In this document: one piece after another, positions 7,753-16,508 of the stretch | Numbering within the stretch: the stretch's first letter is position 1 | Layout of the letters: the number at the start of each line of letters is the position of its first letter | Origin: Pseudomonas sp. GV071 | GTDB taxonomy: Bacteria > Pseudomonadota > Gammaproteobacteria > Pseudomonadales > Pseudomonadaceae | DNA length: 64,000 nucleotides | Reading direction: 5' to 3' | NCBI RefSeq assembly: GCF_003050835.1 | Contig: NZ_QAOJ01000009.1 | Span: 186,001-250,000, forward strand | Translations under genes and position numbers: made by a program | Notes under the pieces: generated by a model | What the model was told of the DNA's origin: nothing | Databases searched by the model: none | What the model saw: the letters and a program-made list of their open reading frames with translations, nothing else

Positions 7753-8502
7753 ATGGCCCGCTTGAACGGCAAGTACGCATTGATTACCGGTGGCAGCAGC
7801 GGCATCGGCCTGGAGACCGCCCGCCAGTTTCTCGCCGAAGGCGCCCACGTGGCGATTACCGGGCGTGATTCCGACAACCTCAAGGCAGCCGGCCAGCAAC
7901 TGGGCAGCGAGGTTTTGCTGCTGCCCAGTGATGCCGGCGACGTGCCGGGGCAACTGCGTCTGGCGCAGCAGCTGAGTGCGCACTGGCCGCAGCTGGACGT
8001 GCTGTTTATCAATGCCGGCGACGTCACCCACCGGCCCCTGGCTGAGTGGGATGAGGCCACCTTTGAACAACTGCTGGCGACCAACCTCAAAGGCCCGTTC
8101 TTCCTCGTGCAAGCGCTGTTGCCGCTGCTGGCCAACCCGGCTTCGGTGATTCTCTGCGGCTCGGTGAGCGCCCGTATCGGTCTGCCGCAAAGCAGCGTTT
8201 ACGCGGCGAGCAAGGCAGGGCTGTTGTCGTTGGCGCGGACCCTGTCCGGTGAGTTGCTGCACCGCGGCATTCGCGTCAATGGCTTGAGCCCCGGCCCGAC
8301 CGAAACCGCCGCGCTGGGCAAGCTCGGGCTGCCAGCGGCAGAGCAGGAGCAACTGCGCCAAGACATCCGAAATCTGGTGCCGCTGGGGCGCATGGGCACG
8401 CCGTCGGAATTGGCCAAGGCCGCGGTGTTTCTGGCCTCGGATGAGTCGAGTTTTGTGGTGGGCACGGAGCTGTTGGTGGATGGCGGGGTGGGGAACCTCT
8501 GA
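7753..8502 (+). CDS. short-chain dehydrogenase/reductase (SDR)
   Basis: 249-residue classical SDR. The Rossmann motif TGGSSGIG is near residue 12, the NAG motif reads INAGD near residue 86, and the catalytic set is S (LCGSVSARIG), Y and K (YAASKAG); it ends in the usual LLVDGGVGNL. An AGGAG box precedes the ATG. It reduces or oxidises an unknown carbonyl/alcohol with NAD(P). The divergent HxlR regulator suggests induction by an electrophile or quinone. Confidence 0.92.
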   Translation: MARLNGKYALITGGSSGIGLETARQFLAEGAHVAITGRDSDNLKAAGQQLGSEVLLLPSDAGDVPGQLRLAQQLSAHWPQLDVLFINAGDVTHRPLAEWDEATFEQLLATNLKGPFFLVQALLPLLANPASVILCGSVSARIGLPQSSVYAASKAGLLSLARTLSGELLHRGIRVNGLSPGPTETAALGKLGLPAAEQEQLRQDIRNLVPLGRMGTPSELAKAAVFLASDESSFVVGTELLVDGGVGNL

Positions 8503-8521
8503 GCACAGTTGGTTGCAGGAT

Positions 8522-8543
8522 TCGCGGCTGAAGCCGCTCCTAC
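8522..8543 (-). repeat. REP element
   Basis: Single copy of the genome's REP repeat (TCGCGGCTGAAGCCGCTCCTAC) between the convergent dehydrogenase and UTRA-regulator genes. Its hairpin may end or protect either transcript. Confidence 0.8.
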
Positions 8544-8576
8544 AAAGTATGCGGTACGCTTCCTGCAAACCTCGGT

Positions 8577-9305
8577 CTATCCCGGATACCGGGTATCCAC
8601 CACCACGGCCAATGCATCCGGGCGCCAGAATTCTTGGTCGAACTCCACCGGCTGATCGGCTTCACCGAAGTTCAAACGCTCCAGATAGAAGCTGCTGGAG
8701 CCGGGTGTCAGTTGCAGCAGTTCAGCCTGTTGTTCGTTGACGGTGCCGGGGTGCATGGTCAGTTCGCAGCGCGATTGCACGCGGCCGAATTGTTCGCGCA
8801 GCAGGGTGGTCAACGAGGTGTTGAGGTCGGCCTGCAGCAGCTCCGGGCACCAGTTGGCGACCAGGGCGTTGAGTTCCAGCAGCACCGGGCGGCCATCGAC
8901 CCAGCGTCGGCGTTGCAGGAAAAACACTGGCTCCTCGGCGTTGGCCAGGCCCATGCGCTTGGCCAGCCAGGCGCCGGCCGGGCGCTGTTCGGCACTCAGG
9001 CATTCCGTTTGCGGGGTGCGGCCCTGGGCGGTGACGTACTCCATAAAGCCGCTGATGCGCGTCGGGTCGTAGCGGATGCGCGGCGGGCAGACGTACCAGC
9101 CGCTGCGGTTTTTACGGTAGATCAGGCCTTCCACTTCCAGTTGTTGCAAGGCCTGGCGCAAGGTCACGCGGGTGCAGCCGAAACGCTCGGCGAGGTCGCG
9201 TTCCACCGGCAGTTTGCCTTGTGGGGCCAACACGCCCTGGGCAAGGTCGGCGGCCAGTTGGTCGCGGATACGCAGGAACTGTGATTGAACGGCTTCAGCT
9301 GGCAT
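8577..9305 (-). CDS. GntR-family regulator with UTRA effector domain
   Basis: 242 residues. The winged helix (KLPVERDLAERFGCTRVTLRQALQQLEVEGLIYRKNRSGWYV) is followed by a UTRA ligand domain of the HutC/PhnF/NagR group. It is the last gene of the salvage operon and overlaps the monooxygenase gene by 11 bp. Regulators of this group bind palindromes of the type TGGT-N4-ACCA, and exactly such a site (TGGTATATACCA) lies upstream of the first operon gene at 17511, so it probably represses the operon and itself and is released by a metabolite of the pathway. Confidence 0.9.
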   Translation of the reverse strand: MPAEAVQSQFLRIRDQLAADLAQGVLAPQGKLPVERDLAERFGCTRVTLRQALQQLEVEGLIYRKNRSGWYVCPPRIRYDPTRISGFMEYVTAQGRTPQTECLSAEQRPAGAWLAKRMGLANAEEPVFFLQRRRWVDGRPVLLELNALVANWCPELLQADLNTSLTTLLREQFGRVQSRCELTMHPGTVNEQQAELLQLTPGSSSFYLERLNFGEADQPVEFDQEFWRPDALAVVVDTRYPG

Positions 9306-10695
9306 CCGGGCTTCCCTGTGGATGGCGACGTTGACGGTGGCGGGCGGCGGGGTGGTCGTCGCTCACCTGGCTCAGCCCTGGCCCGCGAAAACGCTCACGC
9401 AGGGTCGCGCCTTGGTAGTCGGTCCAGACTCTACCGCGCCGTTGCAGTTCCGGCACCACCAGGTCGACAAAATCAGTCAGGGTCACCGGCGGCACCGGGT
9501 CGGCAATATTAAAACCGTCGAGGTCGGCCACTGCCATCCAGCGTTCCAGTTCGTCGGCGACGGTCTGCGGCGAGCCGACGATCACCGGGCCGCCACCGCC
9601 CACGCCAACAAATTCGCCAATTGCCCGTGGCGTCCAAACGCGGTTGCCATCCAGCCGGGTAAACACCTCCAGCAGCCCACGGATACCGGCGGTTTCCGCG
9701 TACTGCAGGGGCTGGTCGGGGTCAAGCTGCGAGAGGTCGATGCCGAGCAAGGCGCTGTAGCGCGCCAGGCTGCCTTCCAGGCTGGTGTAGTGCTGGTAGT
9801 CGCGCAGTTTGGCCTGGGCGGCTTCATCGCTGGTGGCAACGATCACGGTGACGATATTGAAGATTTTCAGCGATTGCGGGTCGCGGCCTGCGCTAGCGGC
9901 TTGGGCCCGAATGCTGTCGACCATGGTGCGGGTGATCTGCGGGTCATAGGAGGAGAGAAACACCCCCTCTGCATGCCGTGCGGCAAACGCCTTGCCCACC
10001 GTGGAACTGCCGGCCTGAAACAGCACCGGCGTGCGCTGCAGCGAAGGCTCGGACAGGGCGATGCCGGGCACCTGAAAATAGCGGCCCTGGTGGGCGATGG
10101 GCTGGACCCGGCTCGGGTCGATAAACACCCCGCCCGCTTGGTCGAACTGCACCGCATCATCAGCCCAGCTGGCTTCCCACAGGGCATACACCACCTGCAT
10201 GAATTCCTCGGCGATGGCATAACGCTCGTCGTGGGGGATCTGCTGGTCCAGGCCAAGGTTGCGCGCGGCGCTGTCGAGGGCCGAGGTGACGATATTCCAG
10301 CCGATGCGGCCCTCGCTCAGATGATCAAGGGTAGTCATCTTGCGGGCGAAACTATAGGGCTGCTCGTAGGTGCTCGACACCGTCACCGCGAAGCCCAGGT
10401 GCCGGGTGGCGGCGGCAAGGGCACTGACCAGCAACAGCGGGTCATCGGTGGGGGTTTGAATGCCATCGCGCAGCGCCGCATCCACCTTGCCCTGGTACAC
10501 CTCCAGCGGCCCCAGGGCATCAGCGATAAACAGCGCGTCGAATTTGCCGCGTTCGAGCGTTTGCGCGGTTTCCACCCAGTGCTGCAGCGTGCGGTAGCGA
10601 TGCGCCTGGCTGTGCGGATGACGCCACAAGCCCATGGCGGTGTGGCCCACGGTGTTTTGCCGCAGGCCATTCAAGCGGATGCGTTTGTCGCTCAT
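9295..10695 (-). CDS. LLM-class FMN-dependent monooxygenase, NtaA/DszA family (second copy)
   Basis: 466 residues starting MSDKRIRLNGL; the ATG overlaps the pnuC stop (ATGA). Family segments are FDALFIADALGPLE, LDHLSEGRIGWNIVTSALD, RTPVLFQAGSSTVG and DLDGFNIADPVPP. The Arg/His-rich tail after residue 430 is longer than in the copy at 1431-2798. It sits in a vitamin-like salvage operon rather than a sulfonate operon, so it may oxidise a heterocyclic breakdown product. The FMN reductase partner is not encoded here. Confidence 0.9.
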   Translation of the reverse strand: MSDKRIRLNGLRQNTVGHTAMGLWRHPHSQAHRYRTLQHWVETAQTLERGKFDALFIADALGPLEVYQGKVDAALRDGIQTPTDDPLLLVSALAAATRHLGFAVTVSSTYEQPYSFARKMTTLDHLSEGRIGWNIVTSALDSAARNLGLDQQIPHDERYAIAEEFMQVVYALWEASWADDAVQFDQAGGVFIDPSRVQPIAHQGRYFQVPGIALSEPSLQRTPVLFQAGSSTVGKAFAARHAEGVFLSSYDPQITRTMVDSIRAQAASAGRDPQSLKIFNIVTVIVATSDEAAQAKLRDYQHYTSLEGSLARYSALLGIDLSQLDPDQPLQYAETAGIRGLLEVFTRLDGNRVWTPRAIGEFVGVGGGGPVIVGSPQTVADELERWMAVADLDGFNIADPVPPVTLTDFVDLVVPELQRRGRVWTDYQGATLRERFRGPGLSQVSDDHPAARHRQRRHPQGSPDAS

Positions 10696-11291
10696 GCTGC
10701 CGCGCCCACGCGGTCGGTTGCGGGTTGCTGTTCCTGGTTGCTCAGGTCTTTCTGCCAGGCACGCAGCCCGTAAGCGGCCAGCACCACAAAGGCGGCGTAG
10801 AGACCAGCAGTGAGTTGCAGGTCTTTGTACAGGTACATGCCCACATACAAGATGTCGAGCACGATCCACAGCCACCAGCTGGCCACGTATTTGCGCGCCG
10901 CCCAGACGCTCGCCACCAGGCTGAACGAGGTCAGCGTGGCATCGGCCCACGGGATCGAGGCGTCAGTGAGGTAGTGCATCACGCTGCCCAGAGTCAGAGC
11001 GCCGACCACGCCTGCGAGCAAGCTGAGCACGGCTGTGCGCGGCGGCAAACGTTCCACCCGGACCTTGCCGGCATCCACCCGACCGGTGCTCCAGCGCCAC
11101 CAGCCGTAGCCTTGCAGCACGGCAAAGATCAGTTGCAAGAGCAGGTCGGAATACAGCTTCACGTCATAGAAGATCCACGCATACAGCAGTACGGCCACCA
11201 CACTGACCGGCCAGCACCAACGAATGCGTTGAGCGGTCAGCCAGACGCCGACCACATTGAACAACACGGCAACGATTTCCAGCGGTGTCAT
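10692..11291 (-). CDS. PnuC-family vitamin transporter
   Basis: 199-residue membrane protein with about seven hydrophobic segments, as in the Pnu (SWEET-like) family that moves nicotinamide riboside (PnuC), thiamine (PnuT) or riboflavin (PnuX/RibM). The conserved C-terminal region reads WWLWIVLDILYVGMYLYKDLQLTAGLYAAF. These carriers take the dephosphorylated vitamin, which cytoplasmic kinases then trap. Here the partners are a phosphatase lipoprotein (outside) and a phosphotransferase (inside). The RBS TTGGAG precedes the ATG. The substrate is not decided by the sequence; nicotinamide riboside or thiamine are the leading options. Confidence 0.85.
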   Translation of the reverse strand: MTPLEIVAVLFNVVGVWLTAQRIRWCWPVSVVAVLLYAWIFYDVKLYSDLLLQLIFAVLQGYGWWRWSTGRVDAGKVRVERLPPRTAVLSLLAGVVGALTLGSVMHYLTDASIPWADATLTSFSLVASVWAARKYVASWWLWIVLDILYVGMYLYKDLQLTAGLYAAFVVLAAYGLRAWQKDLSNQEQQPATDRVGAAA

Positions 11292-11334
11292 CTGTGCTTC
11301 TCCAAGCGGATTAGATAGGGGGCAGGGCGCAGCG

Positions 11335-12171
11335 TTATTGCTGCAGCTCCAGCGCCTGCTGCTTCAACTCACGTTTACGCGCCATGGGCAGGTCGTCCTG
11401 GTCGCCATAGGGCGCGCTGTACCAATTGCCATAGGTGGGGTTGGGCAGCACGAACCAGCGCTGACCCAACCACCCCAGATAAGGCGCGGCAGCCTGACGT
11501 TGGGCCGCCAGGTTGTTGGCCTTGGCCTGGACGAAATCGCCAAACGAGTCGCCCACCAGCAGCAACACCCGCGCATGTTCGGCCACCCACTGACGTCGAC
11601 AGCTTTTGCCATAGCCTGCCGCTTCGCAGTGGCCGGTTGGCGTGGCTGCCGCCAGCACTTGTTGCGCATCGCTGACCGGAAAGCCGCGCAAGCGCAGGTT
11701 GCTGACGGTGTCGGCCACCTGCGCATGCTCACGGTTGGTCAGGTAATACACCTGCACCCCACGTTGCGCCGCCGCTTGCAGAAACGCCGCAGCGCCCGGC
11801 AAGGCCTGTGCCTGCCCTTGCTGCACCCAGGTGTTCCAACGCTGGTATGAGTACTCCTGGTTATTGCGGATATCGCGGGCATTGAGCGGGATGTTATCCA
11901 GCAGGGTTTCGTCGATATCCACCACCACCGCCGGCGGCAAGCCGCTCAGATCACGGGGCGGCAAGGGCAGGGCGTCCCAGCTCGGGTCGGCGAGTGCCAC
12001 GTCCAGTTGCCGGGTGGCGCTGGCAAACACTTGCCGGTAGATCAGCTCATGCTCGATCGAGGTTTGCGTCCACAGCACGGCGTCCAGTTGGTCGTTGGCC
12101 GGGGGTTGCTGTTGGCAACCTCCGGCCAGGCCCAAGGTCGTCAGCAGCACACTGATCATCAGGTTGCGCAT
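11335..12171 (-). CDS. HAD acid phosphatase / 5'-nucleotidase lipoprotein, e(P4) family
   Basis: 278 residues. The signal peptide ends in the lipobox LAGGC, so the protein is a lipoprotein. The HAD motif VVDIDETLLDN carries both catalytic Asp residues; motif II is YYLTNREH and the C-terminal acidic motif is VGDSFGDF. Haemophilus e(P4) dephosphorylates NMN so that PnuC can import nicotinamide riboside; here too the gene is directly upstream of a pnuC-like gene. The start at 12171 follows the TonB receptor stop by 8 nt and has a GAGG box inside that gene; the longer open frame upstream is a shadow of the receptor gene. Confidence 0.9.
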   Translation of the reverse strand: MRNLMISVLLTTLGLAGGCQQQPPANDQLDAVLWTQTSIEHELIYRQVFASATRQLDVALADPSWDALPLPPRDLSGLPPAVVVDIDETLLDNIPLNARDIRNNQEYSYQRWNTWVQQGQAQALPGAAAFLQAAAQRGVQVYYLTNREHAQVADTVSNLRLRGFPVSDAQQVLAAATPTGHCEAAGYGKSCRRQWVAEHARVLLLVGDSFGDFVQAKANNLAAQRQAAAPYLGWLGQRWFVLPNPTYGNWYSAPYGDQDDLPMARKRELKQQALELQQ

Positions 12172-12179
12172 GGCCGGCC

Positions 12180-14354
12180 TCAGAAGTTGACGGTGGCGGA
12201 CAGGCGCGCCGTGCGCGGTGCGCCCTGGAACAGGTAGCCGTCGCCCATGAACTCGCCGGCATCGCGCCAGTAGCGCTTGTCGAACAGGTTGTCGACGGTC
12301 AGGCGCAGCACCGTGTCGTAGTCGCCGACCTTGGTGCTGTAGCGCCCACCCAAGTCCCACACCGCGTAGTCGCCGACCTTTACCGTGCCTTCGCGGTTGG
12401 CGTATTTGCTGCCGCTGTATTGCACGCCGCCGAGTACAGCCAGGCCAGGTACGCCGGGAATGCTGTAGTCGGCATGCAGGGTGCCGCGCACTTCCGGCAC
12501 GTTGATCGCCTGGTGGCCTTCGTACTCGTCGGTGCCGCTGTCGGTTACCCGCGCGCGGGTGGCGGCCAGGCTGGCACTGACTTGCAGATTTGAGCTCACG
12601 CGGCCGTTGGCGGAGAGTTCCAGGCCAGTGTTTTTCTGCTTGCCGGCCTGCACGTAGTTGAACGAGCCGTCGCCGTTCGGGCGTGGGTACTGGAAGTCCT
12701 GGCTGATCTGGAACAGTGCCGCGGTCAGGCTCAGGCGTTGCCAGTCGCGCTTGATGCCCACTTCGAGTTGCTTGGAGGTGGTTGGCGGCAGAATTTCCCC
12801 CGAGTTGGCGGCAAACCACGAGGCTTCGCCACCCAGGGACAAGCCCTTGCTGTAGCTCACGTAAATCGAGGTATCCAGGCGCGGCTTGTAGATCAGCGCA
12901 GCCTGCGGCAGGAACTTCCACAGCTGAGTGTGGCGATCGGTGTTGCCGTCGCTGTCGAAGGTTTTCTCGTCCAGGCGCACTTCGCGGCCACCGAGGATGG
13001 TTTGCCACTGCTCGTTGAAGGTGATGCGGTCGGTGGCGAACAGACCGTACTGGCGGCTGTCGAGGCGGCGGTAGGAGTCGCCCAGCTCACCGGAGTAGGG
13101 GGTGAAGTCGCCGCTGTCGGTGTCGATATTGCTGCTGCCGACGTATTCGTTCACCGATGCGCGGCGGTCCACCACACGGCGCAAGGCGCTGGTGCCGAAG
13201 GTCAGGTCATGGGCGAGGCTGCCGGTATTGAACTGGCCGTTGAAAGCAGCTTGCGCTTCGTCGTTGCGGCGGGTGTCGTCGGGGCTGCGGTAGTCGTAGA
13301 CGTCGTAATCGCCATTGGCGCCAAAGTGGGCCAACAGGTCGCTGGCGCAACTGGCGGTGTAGTAGCAGCCGTAGGCGAAGGCGCTGTAGTCGTCGATCAC
13401 CACTTTGCTGCGCGAGGCGCTGAGGGTGCCTTTCCAGGTGTCGTTGAAGCGGTACTCGAACAGGCCGTCGAGATTCAGCGACTCGATGCCCACCGGGTTC
13501 GACCAGCTCTGGTAAGCCAGCAGGTCATGGGGGTCGACGCCATGGGGCACCTCGGTGCCGCCAAGCAATTGGTAGCCCGGTACCGAGCGCTGTTCGCGCT
13601 TCTGGTATTCGGCATTGAGCTGGAGCAGGGCGTCGGGGCTGATGTTCCAGTCCACCGCCAGGGAGGCGAAATCGCGCTTGCCATCGGTGTGGTCGACGTA
13701 GGAACCAATCTCTTCGTGCGCCAGGTTGGTCCGGATGCCGAACTGCTGTTCTTCGCCAAACCAGCCGCCCAGGTCGGTGGCCAGGTACTGCTCGCCGTCG
13801 AGGTTGGTGGACACCGTTACCGAGCGCACATTCTCCGGCCGCTTGCTGACGTAATTGACCAGGCCGCCAGGCTCGGACACGCCGCTTTGCAAGCCGGACA
13901 AGCCCTTGAGCACTTCCACCTGCTGTTTGTTTTCCAGGGCGACGTTCTGCTCACCGGTAATGGTGCGACCGTTGATTTTGTAGCTGTTGGCCGAGTTCAG
14001 CGAGAAGCCGCGAACCACGAAGTTTTCGTAGTAACCGACCGGCGCATAGCTGTCGCCCACCGAGGCGTCGTTTTTCAGCACTTCGCTGAGCAGGCGCGCT
14101 TGCTGGTCTTTCAAGCGGGCATCGGTGATCACCGCGACCGACGCCGGGGTGTCGAGCAGCGGCGCGTCGTCGAAGCCGCCGACCGAGGCTTTTTTCGCCT
14201 GGTAGGCGGTGTCGTCCTGGCCGTAGACGGTGACCGCGTCGAGGGTTGTGGTGGTGGTGCTGGTGTCGGCCCATGCCGGGGTGATGGCCAGGGCAATGGC
14301 CAGGCTGAGCAGGCTGAGTTGTCCGCGTACTGCGGGGTTATACGGTGTTGCCAT
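12180..14354 (-). CDS. TonB-dependent outer-membrane receptor (FhuA/siderophore-like)
   Basis: 724-residue receptor. Signal peptide, then a TonB box region (LDAVTVYG), a plug (DTPASVAVITDARLKDQQ, VRGFSLNSANSYKINGR, EVLKGLSGLQSG) and a 22-strand-type barrel ending in the aromatic residue of RLSATVNF. It looks like siderophore receptors, but its place in a phosphatase/PnuC operon argues for uptake of a scarce organic cofactor or its phosphate ester. An AAGGAG box precedes the ATG. The 118 bp between it and the rhodanese gene contain no gene or clear terminator. Confidence 0.92.
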   Translation of the reverse strand: MATPYNPAVRGQLSLLSLAIALAITPAWADTSTTTTTLDAVTVYGQDDTAYQAKKASVGGFDDAPLLDTPASVAVITDARLKDQQARLLSEVLKNDASVGDSYAPVGYYENFVVRGFSLNSANSYKINGRTITGEQNVALENKQQVEVLKGLSGLQSGVSEPGGLVNYVSKRPENVRSVTVSTNLDGEQYLATDLGGWFGEEQQFGIRTNLAHEEIGSYVDHTDGKRDFASLAVDWNISPDALLQLNAEYQKREQRSVPGYQLLGGTEVPHGVDPHDLLAYQSWSNPVGIESLNLDGLFEYRFNDTWKGTLSASRSKVVIDDYSAFAYGCYYTASCASDLLAHFGANGDYDVYDYRSPDDTRRNDEAQAAFNGQFNTGSLAHDLTFGTSALRRVVDRRASVNEYVGSSNIDTDSGDFTPYSGELGDSYRRLDSRQYGLFATDRITFNEQWQTILGGREVRLDEKTFDSDGNTDRHTQLWKFLPQAALIYKPRLDTSIYVSYSKGLSLGGEASWFAANSGEILPPTTSKQLEVGIKRDWQRLSLTAALFQISQDFQYPRPNGDGSFNYVQAGKQKNTGLELSANGRVSSNLQVSASLAATRARVTDSGTDEYEGHQAINVPEVRGTLHADYSIPGVPGLAVLGGVQYSGSKYANREGTVKVGDYAVWDLGGRYSTKVGDYDTVLRLTVDNLFDKRYWRDAGEFMGDGYLFQGAPRTARLSATVNF

Positions 14355-14472
14355 GTGGAGCGCTCCTTGGTCCTTGCGCTGCTACGACGCTTTTTTCGGG
14401 CGCAAAGGTACCCGAAGCGGCGCAACGCGAGGTGGCCAGACTGAATGAAAAAGCCGAATTAGCCGTGAGGCG

Positions 14473-15366
14473 TCAGGCCGGAGCTGCTCCGGTGGTCATT
14501 GGTAAACGTGCATCGGCGGCCCATTCCTGCAGGGAACCGTCGTAGATAGCCACGTGCTGGCGGCCCAACAAGGTCAGGGCCAGCGCGTTGGCGGCAGCGG
14601 AGATACCGCCGCCGCAGTAGAGAATCAGGGGTGTGTCGTCGTGCAAATACGTATCCAGCAGGTGCGCCAGGTCGTCCTTGGACAGGTAGTGACCGTGCGC
14701 ATCGAACAGGCTGCGGGCGGGTTGGTTGAAACTGCCGGGGATGTGCCCGCGGCGGGCGTAACGGCTGGCGGCGCTGCCGTCGAACAGGGCGCTGCCAAGG
14801 GCGCAGATGAGGGTGCCTGCGGCGCGGCCGGCGACAATGGCTTCAACCTCGGCACGGTCTACCCAGTAGGGTGTGCTAGGCGCATTAGCCGTAATCGACG
14901 TGGGCGCGGTGGTGCGCACAGCACCGCTTGCGCCGGTTTGCACCGGCAATTGCGCGCGCTGCCATGCATTAAAACCGCCATCCAATACCGCAGCGTCGAT
15001 GCCCAAACCGCGCAGCATCCACCACAAGCGTGCCGCCCAGAAACCATCGGCACGGTCGTAGATCACTACACCAACGTCATCGCCGACACCCAACGCCGCC
15101 AAGGCACTAAGCAACTGCGTAGGGGCCGGCAGGGCAAAGCTGAAGCTGGCCTCGGTATCGGCCAGTTCGTTGAGCAGATCTGCATGCCGAGCACCGGGAA
15201 TATGCGCCTGCAACCAGCCTGGGTAACCGCTGCTGGCGCGGTAGTCACCATCAAAACGCGGCGCCGGTAACTCCACCGTGGCGTCCAGCAGCAGTAGCTG
15301 CGGATGCGCAAGGTTGGCCTGCAACCAGCTGCAGTCGACGAGGATGCCCGGCAGCGTCAGGTTCAT
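14473..15366 (-). CDS. two-domain rhodanese-type sulfurtransferase
   Basis: 297 residues, two rhodanese domains as in thiosulfate or 3-mercaptopyruvate sulfurtransferases. The first domain (HIPGARHADLLNE) is the inactive one; the second carries the catalytic Cys in the loop LYCGGGISA, closer to the mercaptopyruvate type (CG-G-T) than to thiosulfate rhodanese (CRKGVT). It is translated from an ATG overlapping the phosphotransferase stop (ATGA). Sulfur transfer inside this operon suggests that the salvaged molecule contains sulfur or needs it (for example a thiazole), which is inference. Confidence 0.9.
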   Translation of the reverse strand: MNLTLPGILVDCSWLQANLAHPQLLLLDATVELPAPRFDGDYRASSGYPGWLQAHIPGARHADLLNELADTEASFSFALPAPTQLLSALAALGVGDDVGVVIYDRADGFWAARLWWMLRGLGIDAAVLDGGFNAWQRAQLPVQTGASGAVRTTAPTSITANAPSTPYWVDRAEVEAIVAGRAAGTLICALGSALFDGSAASRYARRGHIPGSFNQPARSLFDAHGHYLSKDDLAHLLDTYLHDDTPLILYCGGGISAAANALALTLLGRQHVAIYDGSLQEWAADARLPMTTGAAPA

Positions 15367-16508
15367 GGCTGCACCTGGCCCAGGTGGTTGAGCAAGCGTT
15401 GCCCTTCGGCGCCGTTGAACCAGTGCAGGTGGCCGATCAGGTAGGCGTGGTAGGCCACGTCGGCGCTGCTGGTGGAACCGACCACGCCCTGGAAATAAGC
15501 GATCTCCGACAGGGCGAAATCGACGTGCACCAGCGGCAACAGCGCGGCGAGGGTGTGCCGGTCTTCGCCGGTCAGCGGTTTTACCGCGTGGTAGCCGGCC
15601 AGCAAGGCGTCGATGGCGGCGAGGTCCGCCGGGGCAGTGCCGCCGTGGTCCAGGTCGAGCCACGGCACGCCGTTGCGCTCGATGGCGTTGGCCAAGTCGA
15701 AAAGGGCGAAGGTGCGGTCAGCCAGGCCGAAGTCGAGCACGCTGCTGACCTGGGCATCGGCGCTGTCTGCGCTCCACAACAGGTTGGAGGCGTGCCAGTC
15801 GTTGTGGGTCCACAGCGGCGTTTGTTTGGCCAGCAATGGCCACAGGCGGGTGTGGTAAGGCAGCAATAAGGTCGACAGCTGCGCGTACCAGTCCTTGTCC
15901 TGCAGGTAGTCGCGCAAGGCGCTATCGGCTTCGGCGGCGGCCGCAATGGCTGCCAGCGGTTCGGCCTGCTCGATCAGCCGCGCATTCACCAGCAGCACCG
16001 GCGTTTGCCGTGGCGGGGCGCTGTAGTTGGCGGCGGCCAGGTGCAGCCTGGCCAGTGCCTGGCCGGCGGCGTGGGCATGGGCGGTGCTGTTGAACGGTGT
16101 CCACGACAGCGCGTCGCGGTACAGGTCGACCCCGGCGGCCACCCGGTGGATTTCGTAGGTCCATTCGTCCTGGGGAGTGGCGGTGCGGCCATGGCGATTG
16201 CTCTCCACCGCCGCCACTGGCGCACCCTGGGCATGCAGGTGGGCGATCAGCCGGTGTTCTTCTTCCAGCCAGGCCGCTTCACGCACGCGCTGGTGGTGGC
16301 GTTTGACGAACAACGTGCCGCTGCTGGTGGTGATCAAACCCGCTGCAGAAAACGGCCGCGGGCTGTGCCAATGCAGGCTGTGCAGCACGCCCAGTTGCGG
16401 GTACTCCAGCAGCAGGCGCTCGACATCCGCTTCGCGCAGCGCCGGCCAATCGGCGGCGACCGGCTCCAGGCCCAGACCATGGGCGGTTCGTAAGGGGGTA
16501 TTGCTCAT
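15363..16508 (-). CDS. aminoglycoside-phosphotransferase-fold small-molecule kinase
   Basis: 381 residues, APH/choline-kinase fold. Catalytic loop THNDWHASNLLW (HxDxxxxN), metal-binding DFG in VLDFGLAD, and an N-lobe Lys in TLFVKRHHQRV. The family includes thiamine, choline, homoserine and antibiotic kinases. In this operon it is the natural candidate to phosphorylate and trap the imported vitamin-like substrate. It overlaps genes on both sides by 4 bp. Antibiotic resistance is unlikely given the context. Confidence 0.85.
   Translation of the reverse strand: MSNTPLRTAHGLGLEPVAADWPALREADVERLLLEYPQLGVLHSLHWHSPRPFSAAGLITTSSGTLFVKRHHQRVREAAWLEEEHRLIAHLHAQGAPVAAVESNRHGRTATPQDEWTYEIHRVAAGVDLYRDALSWTPFNSTAHAHAAGQALARLHLAAANYSAPPRQTPVLLVNARLIEQAEPLAAIAAAAEADSALRDYLQDKDWYAQLSTLLLPYHTRLWPLLAKQTPLWTHNDWHASNLLWSADSADAQVSSVLDFGLADRTFALFDLANAIERNGVPWLDLDHGGTAPADLAAIDALLAGYHAVKPLTGEDRHTLAALLPLVHVDFALSEIAYFQGVVGSTSSADVAYHAYLIGHLHWFNGAEGQRLLNHLGQVQP

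Noticed and set aside
11335..13008. A 557-residue fusion of the acid phosphatase with an upstream Arg-rich region
   Set aside because: The upstream part is an alternative frame of the TonB receptor gene. The lipoprotein signal and RBS set the start at 12171.
15363..16508. Aminoglycoside resistance kinase
   Set aside because: Only the fold is shared; operon context points to a metabolic small-molecule kinase.
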